Shown piece by piece: positions 49,243 to 59,579 of a stretch of 64,000 bases of DNA. The notes under the pieces are model-generated. The model searched no databases, was not told the DNA's origin, and saw only the letters and a list, made by a program, of their open reading frames with translations. Each line of letters opens with the position of its first letter. Position 1 is the first letter of the stretch. Origin of the DNA: Pogona vitticeps (lineage: Eukaryota; Chordata; Lepidosauria; Squamata; Agamidae); the NCBI RefSeq assembly GCF_051106095.1, contig NC_135788.1, positions 40,395,501 through 40,459,500 of the forward strand, written 5' to 3'. The translations under genes and the position numbers were made by a program.

Positions 49243-49546
49243 GGGTATTCAAATATTCCCCCCCACAGGTGCAGATAATGCGGGTCCAGCCTCATGATTA
49301 TGCCGCTACTGCAAGCTCTGTGGAGCCTTCCTATCTCTCCATTGCTCGCGGTGGATTAACCAGTCCTGGCAGAAGGCGGGATGACAAGCCTCTCTGCCAA
49401 GTCGCAAAGTGTCTAATCCATTACAAGCAACAGAGAGATAGGAAGGCACCACGGAGCTTGCAGCAGTGGCAGAACCACGAGTGGTCAGTCTGGCCCCAGG
49501 GGGCTGGACCCTTGTTATCTTCACCTGTGGGGGGATATTCGTATCC
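49243..49546. repeat. Foldback (long palindromic) MITE-like element
   Basis: About 304 bp whose two halves pair almost throughout. The left end has CCCCCCACAGGTG and GGGTCCAGCC; the right end has GGCTGGACCC and CACCTGTGGGGGG. Further in, CTTCCTATCTCTC of the left arm pairs with GAGAGATAGGAAG of the right, and CTGCAAGCTC with GAGCTTGCAG. The loop is about 40 bases around 49375. No protein is coded; opposite-strand open frames look alike because of the palindrome. The end motif TATTCGTATCC is itself palindromic with the flank. Confidence 0.75.
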
Positions 49547-49557
49547 ATATACGAATA

Positions 49558-49966
49558 CAGTGGTGCCCCGCTTGATGACGATAATCCGTTCCAGGAAAAT
49601 TGCTGTTAAGCAAAATCATCATCAAGTGGAAAAAAACCATTGGAATGCATTGAAAACTGGTTAATGCATTCCAATGGGGGAAATACCTGATCGTCCAGCA
49701 AAGATCCTCCATAGGGCAGCCATTTTACGATCCCTGTGTTGCAAAAATAGGTCCGGAAAACAACGGGGAGCCATTTTGCGAAGCCCTGATCAGTTGTTTT
49801 TAATCGTCGTCCAGCGAAAAACCGGTTCCCAAAGCAGGGACCGAAACAATGTAAAGCGAAAAAAAACCATAGAAACATTGTTTTGCGATCGCTATAGTGA
49901 TCGCAAAAAGTCATCGTAAAGCGATTTCGTCGTCTAACGGGGTCGTCGACAAGCAGGGCACCACTG
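49558..49966 (+). mobile_element. Tigger-like (Tc1/mariner) MITE, complete but diverged
   Basis: 409 bp from CAGTGGTGCCCCGCTTG to its inverted match CAAGCAGGGCACCACTG. TA precedes it; the following dinucleotide is TG, so one copy of the target has decayed. GATAATCCGTTCC and GCGATCGCTATAGTGATCGC mark it as a relative of the copy at 46344-46789. It sits 12 bp from the foldback element. Confidence 0.8.
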
Positions 49967-49979
49967 TGCACCCATCTCT

Positions 49980-51350
49980 ATTGACAACACCAATAGCAGT
50001 TACCTCCTAATGGTCCCTGTGGTGAAGTATGCTATGCATGTATATAGACTTTCTTTTAACTTTTTAATTACTGTAGATGTTTAAATGTTTCTTTGGGAGT
50101 GTTATTTTTCTGTTTTACTGAAATAAAAATGCTAAAAAAAAATAAGTAAAAGTTATACTTTATTTGTTAGGACTGCCACCATTTTTAGAATTGCCTTGTA
50201 GAATGTTGATTTGCTCTGCCAGCACAAGGTCATTGCAGCACAATAATACCAGCATAAAGTTCAATTTAAGGCTATTTCCATTATTAATAAATCTGAGCAA
50301 TCAAATTGTGGTACATTCCAGGTGCACTACCTAGATTAACTTGTCGCTAAAAAGTATGTCCTTGGCTGCATCCAGATGTCACACTACTGGCATGCTTCCC
50401 ATAGTGCCAGTTATGTGGTTTAGTGCTAAATTAGGTGCATGAGAACCACTAAAGACAGAAAGCTGAGTGAGATAACTACACTACAGTTGAAAACATACTG
50501 CTTCATGTAGGCTACGATCCTTCAGCCACTGTTCAGCATTTCCCAGTTGAAAACACCTATAAAACAGTGCTTGGCTGTTTTGTTAGCATTTTACCCCACT
50601 GTATAGTTGAAAAGATTTCAGAGCACCTAAAGTAAAATCAATAACAAGGCAGTCGTAGCCAGTTGGATTATAGTTTAAAAGGCATGACAGAAAAGGAAGG
50701 AAACAAGCAAACACAGGGTTAAACTGCCTAATATACTGGACACCTCTACTGCAATTTATGATCCTTTAAAATAAATGGAGTAAGCACATATGGCCCTGGT
50801 TTCTATGGGGCCCTGGGGGAACAGAGTGTTCAAACTCCTCCTACATCTCCTTTTTCTTTCAAATGTCCCATCCTCATTTGTGGACTCAAAAAAGAACAGT
50901 GGTGATTTTTCTTTCTTTGGTTAAAGATTCCCTGCTGGGATATGGGGTTTAATTTTGAAACAAACAAAAAAAACTATATAGAAGGGCAGCTTAAAGAATT
51001 CTCCACTGGTGAGCTCCAGTCCTCACCCAGATCAGGGACCATACATCCTTATGAGAGGGTTTTCAAAAGAGATCTTAAACTGCAAAATACATTTTTAACC
51101 TATCATGTAGTAAAACTCTCAAGTAGCACCTGAAAGATGGACAAGTTTCATTTGCACAAACTATTGTCTGCTTCTGCTGTTGGTCACAGTCCAAACATGC
51201 CAAATAGAACTTGCTTGTCTTTAAGCTGGCTACTTCTTTGATACTGTGCCCAATTCAAGATGCTGGCGCTTACCTCTAAAATCTAAAATGGCTTGCGATC
51301 TAAAGATCTGTGGGAGCATTGGTCTTAGTACCAGCCTGCCTGTGACATAA
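49980..51350. other. Unassigned non-coding sequence
   Basis: AT-rich, with an A-run near 50134. No gene or classifiable repeat seen. Confidence 0.4.
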
Positions 51351-51354
51351 GATG

Positions 51355-51870
51355 GCCAAGAGAAGCTCTTCACCAAGTAACAAGCAAGAGGATCTTCTGA
51401 AGCTCAAACCAGGCCTACAGGAGCTTGCCTCACTGCACATTTGGCCAATTAGCTTGCCTTTTTTGCGATTGGTCATTAGGTGGCAAACACAGGCTTCATC
51501 TGCAACTCTGAATTGTTTTTTGAAGGAATTGTGTGTCCAGAGGGAAAATGTAATAGTAGGAAGTACACATTTCCCCTAATGCACTATTTGACGCACATAC
51601 CCTGCCTTTGCACCCCAATTACAGAACACCTGGCATGGAGGTACAAATGCACCCAGCATCATAATGGCTTTTGGTGCCATCTTAAAACCATTTACTTCTC
51701 TAGGCATTTTAATTGCTTGATGGTTAGCTTTAATGTATCTGTTGCTGTTCTTTATGTTTATTAAGATGACATATTTTGAGTTTTATTTGTTAATTATATT
51801 TGTACATCACCCTGACACTTATAAAGAAGGCAGCCAGTTTAAAAAGGTTTAACTAAGTAAGTAATCATTA
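51355..51870 (+). repeat. Decayed LINE/SINE 3'-tail repeat
   Basis: The last part, with CATATTTTGAGTTTTATTTG, TTGTACATCACCCTGACACT and a TTTAAAAAGG end, follows the tail of a common amniote interspersed repeat (GTAAGCCGCCCTGAG-type consensus). The front (TTCTGAAGCTCAAACCAGGC) is less certain. Comparable to 25225-25575. Confidence 0.4.
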
Positions 51871-52899
51871 AATAAGTTTTGAAAGTGCAGATCTTGGGAT
51901 CATATACTGTAAATCATCCAGACTACCAAGCAAGCCCCCAAGCAAAAGAGCAAGAAACCAGGTACGTTAGACCACATCCCCTCTGAAGATCCAGCACAAT
52001 TCTTATTGATTTTAGCAAGTTGGGATTAATTCATACAAATCTGTAATTTTTGAGAAGAATCTTCCTGATGAAGAAAAATGAATGAGAAGATCTATCTGCC
52101 GATTTCCCACTTCTCAAAAAGCTCACCCATTGTGCCTGCTAATAAGCATTTTACCACCTTTATTCAAAACAAAGCAAAATTTATCTTCTCACCAAACAAG
52201 CAATCTCTTTGTTTTTATGTTGTTTTGGAAATGTGCTAAATATAAGTTCTTCATTTTGATGTTTGACTTTATACAAGACTTTTGTTGTTCAATTTAACTA
52301 CTTACTGGTTGGTTATATTTTGTCAGCAGCTCTCAACTGGATTATCTATTGCATTGTTCCCTTTTCATCTGGCAGAAATGAAGACAAAACACTTCATAAA
52401 CACAGGGGAATTCTGCAGGAGAGTTAAATTAACCCAAATACATTCAGACATTATTTCTATTCTGAACAAATATTAAAGACTGCTAAATTTTCTTTTGACC
52501 TAGTACTTAGCCTACATTAAGTTGTTCTGAACATCTCTAAAACTGTTCCTTGCACACACACACAAAAATGGTACAGGACTTTCCCCATCACTCTATTTCC
52601 CCCCACCCATTAGCATCAGCTCTGCTGAATAAGGGACTGAAATTAGGGTGGAATTTTTAGTTAATCAAGGTGGAATTTTAAAGCCAATCAACGGCTAGCT
52701 GAGATGTGCTCCTGTGGAAGTCTACAGTCCCTCAATACATTAGCTAAATCTGCATTCTTTTGTCCACTTCTCTATTACTAAATGGCACTTGGTTCAAGAC
52801 TTAAATCTGAGCAGACTTCTTGGGAACTGTGATATTAATTTATTAAATACTTATTTATTGATTAAACTGTTTATGCTGCTTAATGGGTGGTAGACTGGA
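51871..52899. other. Unassigned non-coding sequence
   Basis: No coding or repeat signature recognised. Confidence 0.4.
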
Positions 52900-54356
52900 C
52901 AGAGTGATAGTGTGGTTTAGTGGACAGAAAGAGGAACTAGGACACAGGAGGCCTGAGTTCAGATCTTCACTCAGCCATGGAAACCCACTCAGCCATAGGC
53001 AGTAGAACTGGTAAAACTAATCCTTAAATACCTCACTTGCCTTGAAAGCCCTAAGCAGTGGTCCCCAACCTTTTTGGGACCGCGGACCGTTTGGGGGATG
53101 CAGGCTCCATGCGCGGACTGGTTGGGGGGCGGGGGCACCCCCGTGCTCATGGGTGGACATGTCACAATCATGGAGGGGCATGTCACGCTTGTGAAGGGGT
53201 GTGTCACGCTCACAGGCCCACCTGCAAGCGTGACACACTCACCCACTCTCAAAATCTGCCTGGCTTCTAATTTCAGCCCAACCTGGATTTGGGAGTGGCA
53301 GCAGCGGCACCTACTTGGCAAGTGCAGGGCTTCCTCATCAGGGGCTCCCAGAAGCGCCCTGATTCAGAGTTGTCTCGGGACGGCACAGGAGCAACTCTGC
53401 TGCTGACCCTCCCTGACTTGTAGGGGCTGGGTCCCGGCTGCCCCCCCAAAGCACCCATGCGTCCAGAAGGGGAGCCCTCTCCTTGCCTGGCAGTCTTCTC
53501 CCTCTGAAGTGGCAAAGCTCATGGGTCAGGGGTTTGGTGCCACCAGGGCTTCTGGTTTTAGGTCTCTTCCCCCCCCCCACTGCTCTTCATGGGTCACTTG
53601 GCGAGGTGCTCCGAAATGCTCCAGCAATGTGCCAGGGAGGGAGGAAAGGAGGGTGTGATGCAGAGCCATTACCTTGAGCACCTCGTCAGGCCCCCTCTCC
53701 GGGCACTGGTGCCACTGCTGCTGCTGCTGCTGTCGCCTCATCCTCTCTGTGGCTGAGGTGAAGGAGGGGCCCAGCTCATAACCTGGCTGAGCACTTCTCC
53801 TTCCTCCCGCCTGGTGCTCCTCCACTCCCTGTCCAGACGTGCCATGGGAGGGGGTGATGCCGAGAGAACAGCCTTCTTACGTGCGCTCCCCTCCCCCCCA
53901 ATTTCTTTCACAGCCTGCCGCGGGGAGCTCACGCCCGTCCGTTGGTCAGTCTTGATGGTCTGTCACTCATTCCCTCCCCCTCTCTTCCTTTCCTTTTCCT
54001 TTCCTGCTGTTGCTTGTTTGCCGCCGCCACCAGGGCCAAAGAGGCACAGCCAACAAGGGGGAACAAACCTTCCATCTGAGAGAACAAAGCGGCCAGTAGC
54101 AGGCACCGCTGGCCTGCCTGTCACCCAATGGAGCTGCGAAAGCATGACACATCCACCCGCGAGCACAACACACCCACCTGTGAGTGTGACATGCCCCTCC
54201 GAAAGCACGACCCCTGTGCGTGCGAGGGTGCAGATCCATGTCCGTGGCCCAGTTGAAAGAAACTCACGGGCCGGCACCGGGCCATGGACTGGGGGTTGGG
54301 GACCCTTGTATTAGGGTCACTATCAGTCAGTTCCAACTTGATGGTGCATAAATAAA
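52900..54356 (+). repeat. tRNA-headed SINE split by an hAT-like element
   Basis: Left part 52900-53055: GATAGTGTGGTTTAGTGG, a tRNA-like box A region; then GAGTTCAGATCTTCACTC, a weakened box B; CAGCCATGGAAACCCAC; and TCACTTGCCTTGAAAGCCC. Right part 54309-54356: TATTAGGGTCACTATCAGTC then GTTCCAACTTGATGGTGCAT and an A-rich end. The two parts are consecutive in the related copy at 11972-12345. Confidence 0.7.
53056..54308. mobile_element. GC-rich hAT-like non-autonomous element
   Basis: 1253 bp. It starts CAGTGGTCCCCAACC and ends GGTTGGGGACCCTTG, imperfect inverted ends like those of the 373-bp element at 14528-14900. Subterminal regions hold short tandem units in mirrored orientation: CATGTCACAATCATGGAGGGG, then CATGTCACGCTTGTGAAGGGG on the left, and AAAGCATGACACATCCACC, then GAGTGTGACATGCCCC on the right. 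The interior (about 53270-54110) is markedly GC-rich and includes CTGCTG runs and C-runs. No transposase domain is visible. A clean 8-bp target duplication was not found. The long open frames inside look like products of base composition. Confidence 0.65.
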
Positions 54357-54518
54357 AAGATTGGACTGGACTTAAAGAACAAGACCAGAAATTGTCTTGA
54401 ATATCTTCCATCCATCTTGAATATTTCTTCCTCTGTGTTCTGTATCTGTCACCTCAAATACACCAGTTTTGTTCAGAGCAACTGAAGAAGGCTGAAGCTG
54501 AAATATCTTGCCTCAATA

Positions 54519-55854
54519 GAGAGAGAGAGAGAGTTTATTTATCAACTATAAGTCATTAAAATACGTTAAAATAAAATAATAAGCAGCAGGTGAGATAGTT
54601 AATTAAAAAAGAAAATACAATAAGGCGTAAGCAGGAATCAAAAAGACAAATGTACAGGAACAAGCGAGCTCGAATGTTAATTGCAGCCAAGGCAAAGTTT
54701 GCCACGTTTAAGGTGGTATTGGCGTTAATGTCAGCCAGGAGCCAACAGACCTGGGCGAGATTAGGTCTGTCTTGGATGGAAGTCAGAGAACTTGCCAAAA
54801 ACCTTGATCTAGGGGAGTGGTAATATGGACATCTCAAAAGGTAGTGAGTGATGTCTTCGACTTCTCCAAGGTGGCAAGGACAAATTCTTAGGTGATAGGG
54901 CAGATTCTTGTGTCTGCCCTCTAACACTCTTGAAGGCATACATTGAAAACGTAGAGCGGTAAAGGCCTTGCGAAGGGCAAATGTAGTTATCCAGGTCAAA
55001 TAGTTTTCCATGACAAAAGTTGACTTATAGAGTGGGAGTGAAGAGGAATAGGGCGAGCTAGAGATGATGCAAAGGTCACTTCTGATATGAAAAAGGCGAA
55101 TTGTATCCTTGAGACTAGCTTTCACACATTTGGGCGGAAGAGCGGTTAGAGAATCTAAGTCGATGCCATAGGAGTCAGTTATTTGTTTCACAGCACTCAC
55201 CCAGGATTTAAGAGAGGGGTTGGCCAGTTGTTCTCTGAAGCAGATCTTAGGTAAACTGGTATCATTCATTTGGGACAGTTTATGCCAGTACCGGACTAGT
55301 GCTGAATGGCAGGTGGCAGCTACAGAGATAAGGCCTACTTCTGCCCTAAGTAAGGAGGCTGGAGTACTCCGCGGGACACACAAGATGGAGCGAATGAAGG
55401 TGTTCTGTGCAGCATCTAGGGTCGAAATGTTTGTGTATCCCCAGATTTCGGCCCCAAAGGTCATTTGGGGAATCAGTTTCTTGGCAAAAATTTCAGTAGC
55501 AGGGGGAGCCAAGTTGCCTCCTTTAGACCTTGTAAAGTGTAGGAGGGCTTGGATGGCATGGGCGGCTTTGAGCCTTGCTGAGTCCAGGTGTTTTGACCAG
55601 GAAAGATGAGGGCCAAAAATAATACCCAAGTAACGAAAGGCTGACACTTGCTCGATTGGGAAGTCTCCAAGCCTCCAGGTATGTTTTCTGCGGTGGTTCC
55701 CAAAGGTCATCACTTTGGTTTTTGCGTGATTTATTGTTAGTTTTTCATGGCTGCAGTAGGTACTTAATTTGGCCAGTAGTCTACGTAGCCCAACTGGGCC
55801 CAATATTTTAAAGTATTTTAATGACTTGTAGTTGATAAATAAACTCTCTCTCTC
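54519..55854 (-). mobile_element. 5'-truncated LINE with inverted 3' terminus at its 5' end
   Basis: Bounded by the 13-bp direct repeat TCTTGCCTCAATA (54506-54518 and 55855-55867). On the minus strand it ends GATAAATAAACTCTCTC..., a CT-repeat tail, at 54519. The opposite end (55803-55854) carries the same ~52 bp in reverse orientation: (GA)n, TTTATTTATCAACTA, AAGTCATTAAAATA. So it has LINE coding sequence inside but DNA-transposon-like inverted ends. This pattern fits priming from both sides of the target nick rather than a cut-and-paste element. Confidence 0.8.
54556..55803 (-). pseudogene. LINE ORF2 C-terminal part (reverse transcriptase end and C-terminal domain)
   Basis: A 415-codon open frame without internal stops. 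It begins at the end of the RT palm: LLAKLSTYCSHEKLTINHAKTKVM (the L-x-iN..KTK box, residues ~9-32) and FRYLGIIFG (~57-65). A helical thumb region follows, and then CPCHLGEVEDITHYLLRCPYY (~310-330), the C-terminal Cys-x-Cys ... His-x4-Cys segment of many LINEs. The catalytic Asp-Asp motif and endonuclease lie in the missing 5' part, so it cannot act alone. The lack of stops in a dead-on-arrival copy implies a recent insertion. The clade looks like the I/Jockey/Vingi/CR1 side; Vingi is my best guess. Confidence 0.75.
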
Positions 55855-55867
55855 TCTTGCCTCAATA

Positions 55868-55986
55868 TTTCATTTTTCTATTTTGTTAATCACTCACTAA
55901 ACTCACCTACCCTGTCCCACAAAAAAAGCTGTGCATGGCAGAAGAGAGGCATTCATCTTTCATATGTTTTAAGCATATATAGCACA
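55868..55986. other. Unassigned short stretch
   Basis: Nothing recognised between the LINE target repeat and the TATG array. Confidence 0.4.
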
Positions 55987-56107
55987 TGTATGTATGTATG
56001 TATGTATGTATGTATGTATGTATGTATGTATGTATGTATGTATGTATGTATGTATGTATGTATGTATGTATGTATGTATGTATGTATGTATGTATGTATG
56101 TATGTAT
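55987..56107. repeat. (TATG)n microsatellite
   Basis: About 30 perfect TATG units. The Met-Tyr-Val-Cys open frame is an artefact. Confidence 0.95.
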
Positions 56108-56269
56108 GATCTTGAATATCTATGTCTCATCTCATGGTCCCTTGCTTATGAAACACCTGTGTTAAGTAGTCTTTTTCTTCCAGCCAGGTTACTATTTCTG
56201 TTTTGAAGTCTAGCTGTGCTGGATGCTGCTGCTGCATATCTTCTATTATGTAGAGGTTTGCCTCTTCCT

Positions 56270-56270
56270 A

Positions 56271-56341
<71 letters not shown>
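56270..56341. repeat. Compound (CA)n-(GA)n microsatellite
   Basis: About nine CA units followed by about 27 GA units. Confidence 0.92.
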
Positions 56342-56344
<3 letters not shown>

Positions 56345-59067
56345 TTTCCCCTTCTTCCTGTGTTGAAGGACTAGGCTGCCCTCTTGTGTTCTGATAAACC
56401 TGATGTTGTCATTCACAGCTATCTGCTTTCAGGGCATGGCATCAGTCTTTTCAGAAAACATCCCATCACTTCCAAGACCGTATAGTGATATAGGTTGTGG
56501 GTGTTTCTCCTTATTTATTAGCTTGGCATCCTAGACAGCAATTTCTCTCTGGCATTCTTCAATTTTTGTGTGAAAGAACCACCACCACTTCCAGCTCTTC
56601 TCTGTATTTGGCTTATGGGTAAAGATGTATTCACTATTTATCAAGCAGCAAAATTTATGCCAAATGTCAAAAGACTAAGACTTCTTTATGCAAGAAACTC
56701 TGTATGTATCCATATAAATATGCAGGATAAATACACTTGTACCAGGACAACAGCAAATATATAAGATGTGTGTGAGAGAGAGAAGGAAAAAAGGCGGGGA
56801 GGGAGGGAGCTAGAGAGAACGCTGTATCTATACATCTATCACCAAATTCCTCTCCCATCTCATAAAGGCTGTCACATCTCAGGATGGAAGCTGGAATCTC
56901 AGGGGATTTTTATGCTTTGCCAGGTCTCCAGCAGGTGGAGAAATCTCAGGTCAAGCACCACTGGAGGAAAAGGAACTTTGGGTTTTGTATGTATTTATAT
57001 TTTTTACTTTTTTAAAATAGCTTAATTATGCAAAGCCGCATGTCAGAAACTAACAGTGGAGACAGGAAAAAGCCTGCCTCATTGCCTATTGATGCAGTTC
57101 TTTGAACAGTGTCACCTGCAGGTCTGTAACTAGAACTGCAAGCAGTTCAATTCAAGTGTGAACACTTACCGGTACATCGAATCACAGCGAGTGAATGTAC
57201 ATTTCCCTCCCTGCACAGTTGCACCTTTAGACTACTCTAAGACATATGATATCCTTGAGGCAAGAGGGGTAATGTTGCATTACAAGAAAGCAACCAGACA
57301 GTCAGGGAAAAGTCAAATGGAAAAGAAGTAGGAGGATGACAGCTTGCTTATAATTCTGCCATTATATGTGCCAAATAGAACATCTTCCTTATGTCAGTCA
57401 TGAAAGAAAATCTTCAGGATCTCAGAGTTCCAAAGTCATTCATCTCATCATTATCAACAGGAGTCCCTCATCCCACAGGAGATGTTTCAATGCCAAGCAG
57501 AGAAGCTCAGGCTAAGCCTTGAATAGTTATTCATTTGGAGATACACACAATTCAGCTGAATTCAACATTGTAATGCAATAGCTTCCACAGTAGAAAATGT
57601 TGAGATATGGTATATAATGGAAGGCATACATATGGTTGTTTTGCATAATTCTATACCTTGGACCTTTTTTAAAAAAATTGGTAGTGGTGATGGTTCCAAA
57701 TGGTTTATAAACTGTGTTAATTCAGTGTGTCATTTAATGTGATAATTTATTTCATGATGTCTTGATACTGCAATGTGGGCTTTTTGCTGCATTTTTTTCT
57801 TTAAATTTTCTATTGCAAGCTAGCTTGGCTTGTGCAAAGGAAAAAAAGATGGATATAAATGAAATGAGATGAACAAGATCCTTCTTCCACATTATAAGAA
57901 ATATACAAATGGCATACCCTGAAATTACAGGATGCAATTATATTGCTATCCCAAAGAGTGGAGATGATGGCTCCAGGCCTCATTGGGCTTACCAGAGTGC
58001 CGTTCCAGCCTGTATAGGATCTTGAGGATATCATTCCTTTTTGACAATCATGCTTTATCCCAACATACCCATCCTCATGATTGTTCCCCCACACACACAC
58101 ACCTGCTTGTGTTTCTAATCAGAAAGTGAGTGGGATGGAGTAAACGTCTCTGATCCTCTCGGATCAGAGATAACTAAAGAATCTCCCCTTGCTCACTTCA
58201 CCATCTTCATGAAAGTACAGAAATGGAAGCATCTCTTTCTAGATGTAATACACATACTTATGAGTGAGAAAGCCCACTGAAAACTGAATTTAGTAGGGCA
58301 TGGGATACCTTTCTCAAGCACGGATTAATGTCTTCTTTCTCTCATCAATTGAAGCTTGGAAAAATTCTTGTTGGTCAAAGCTTGAAGAACCAGGACTCGT
58401 AATTTTGTGCAAGCAGCTGTGCTACAAATGTGCAACTGGTTGCACAATTGGTTATACAACCAGCTCCACTACAGTCACCTGACCAAAAAGACCCAGTAGT
58501 TGTGTGTGCAGAAATCCTACACAGGATACTGACCCTAATACTTAAATCTAGCCAAGTTATTTTGTTACCTGAGGTGGAAGATCTCGCAAATATCTCTCCC
58601 TTACATTGGCAAAGAAAAGATAACAACAAATCAAAACAACTAGCAATTTACTGTCCTTCTGTGACATCCAAATTCTGCTGCCTGAGACAAGGGCTGACTG
58701 AAGAGATACTGTAGCTGGCCCTCTTGAATGAGCTGTCTTTCTTGCACAAGAAGAAGATGCATGAGGAAGTCAATTCATAAACAAATTATGACTGCCTCTG
58801 CCTCTAACCCTCGGGATTTAAAAGCAGCCCATTCTTCCCTGTGAAGGTTGTTCAGAATGTTCCCTTTCTAGTCAGAGCAATTCACAGGGAAATGAAAGCG
58901 CACTGCATTTACTTTCAGTTTGATGCTCCTTTTAATTCACCAAGTGTCCTACAGTTCTTCTCTTCGTCTTCTTTGTGACCTTTGGGCTGATTATTGTCAC
59001 CTGTCAATTTTAAATGGCAGGAAAAAATAAAAGGTCTCCTCAGCTTTTCCTGCTTCCCTATACAAAA
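56342..59067. other. Unassigned non-coding sequence
   Basis: No exon with good splice sites or known domain on either strand. Short GT, GA and CA runs only. Confidence 0.4.
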
Positions 59068-59462
59068 GGGCACCCTTCAGTCTCGAGAGACTATGGTAAC
59101 ATGCTCTGCATGGAGGACTTGGAACAGCGTCTAGTGTTTTGATGCTGTATGCAAAGTTGGAGTGTCCTTTCCAGGGCATGAAGCCTGGGTAAAATAATAT
59201 GGAGGATAGGCTGTTACCCAAGCAGCAAATCCCCCCTCTCTACATCACTGAAATAATCCAATGGAAAGGCAAGAGCCAATACAACTGGTTTCAGCGACAT
59301 CACAAAAGTTGACAGAATGACACGAACTGCCTCCGGGACTCTGGCTCCAGATTTTGCCTCGAGGTTAACTCCTGAAGCCTTTTCCATAAGTGGATATAGC
59401 GACAAGGCAGTGGGGGTTTGAAATCAGAGTTTTCCTTCTCCTAGATGGGCTGCCTTCCAGGC
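59068..59462. repeat. Unclassified interspersed repeat, copy 2
   Basis: Collinear with 25585-26062 over most of its length but about 100 bp shorter in the first third. The shared segment ATAATATGGAGGATAG, CTGTTACCCAAGCAGC, AAATCCCCCCTCTC is nearly the same in both. Confidence 0.65.
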
Positions 59463-59579
59463 TTTGGATCCAATAGTCCAAAGAATTTTAAAAACGATGG
59501 TTCCAAAGCAAAGACAAGTGCTTTCTGTATACTTGTGTCCTTGATTCCAATTTGCTACCAGTAAGAAAAACAAGGCAGG

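Noticed and set aside
49239-49664. Two look-alike proteins on opposite strands
   Set aside because: They mirror each other because the DNA is palindromic; not real genes.
53014-54411. Several overlapping open frames of 70-166 codons on both strands
   Set aside because: GC-rich composition reduces stops; none carries a known domain, and they lie within a transposon-like element.
54519-55854. Classic DNA transposon with terminal inverted repeats
   Set aside because: The inside is LINE protein, the repeated end is the LINE 3' tail, and the flanking repeat is 13 bp, so target-primed insertion fits better.
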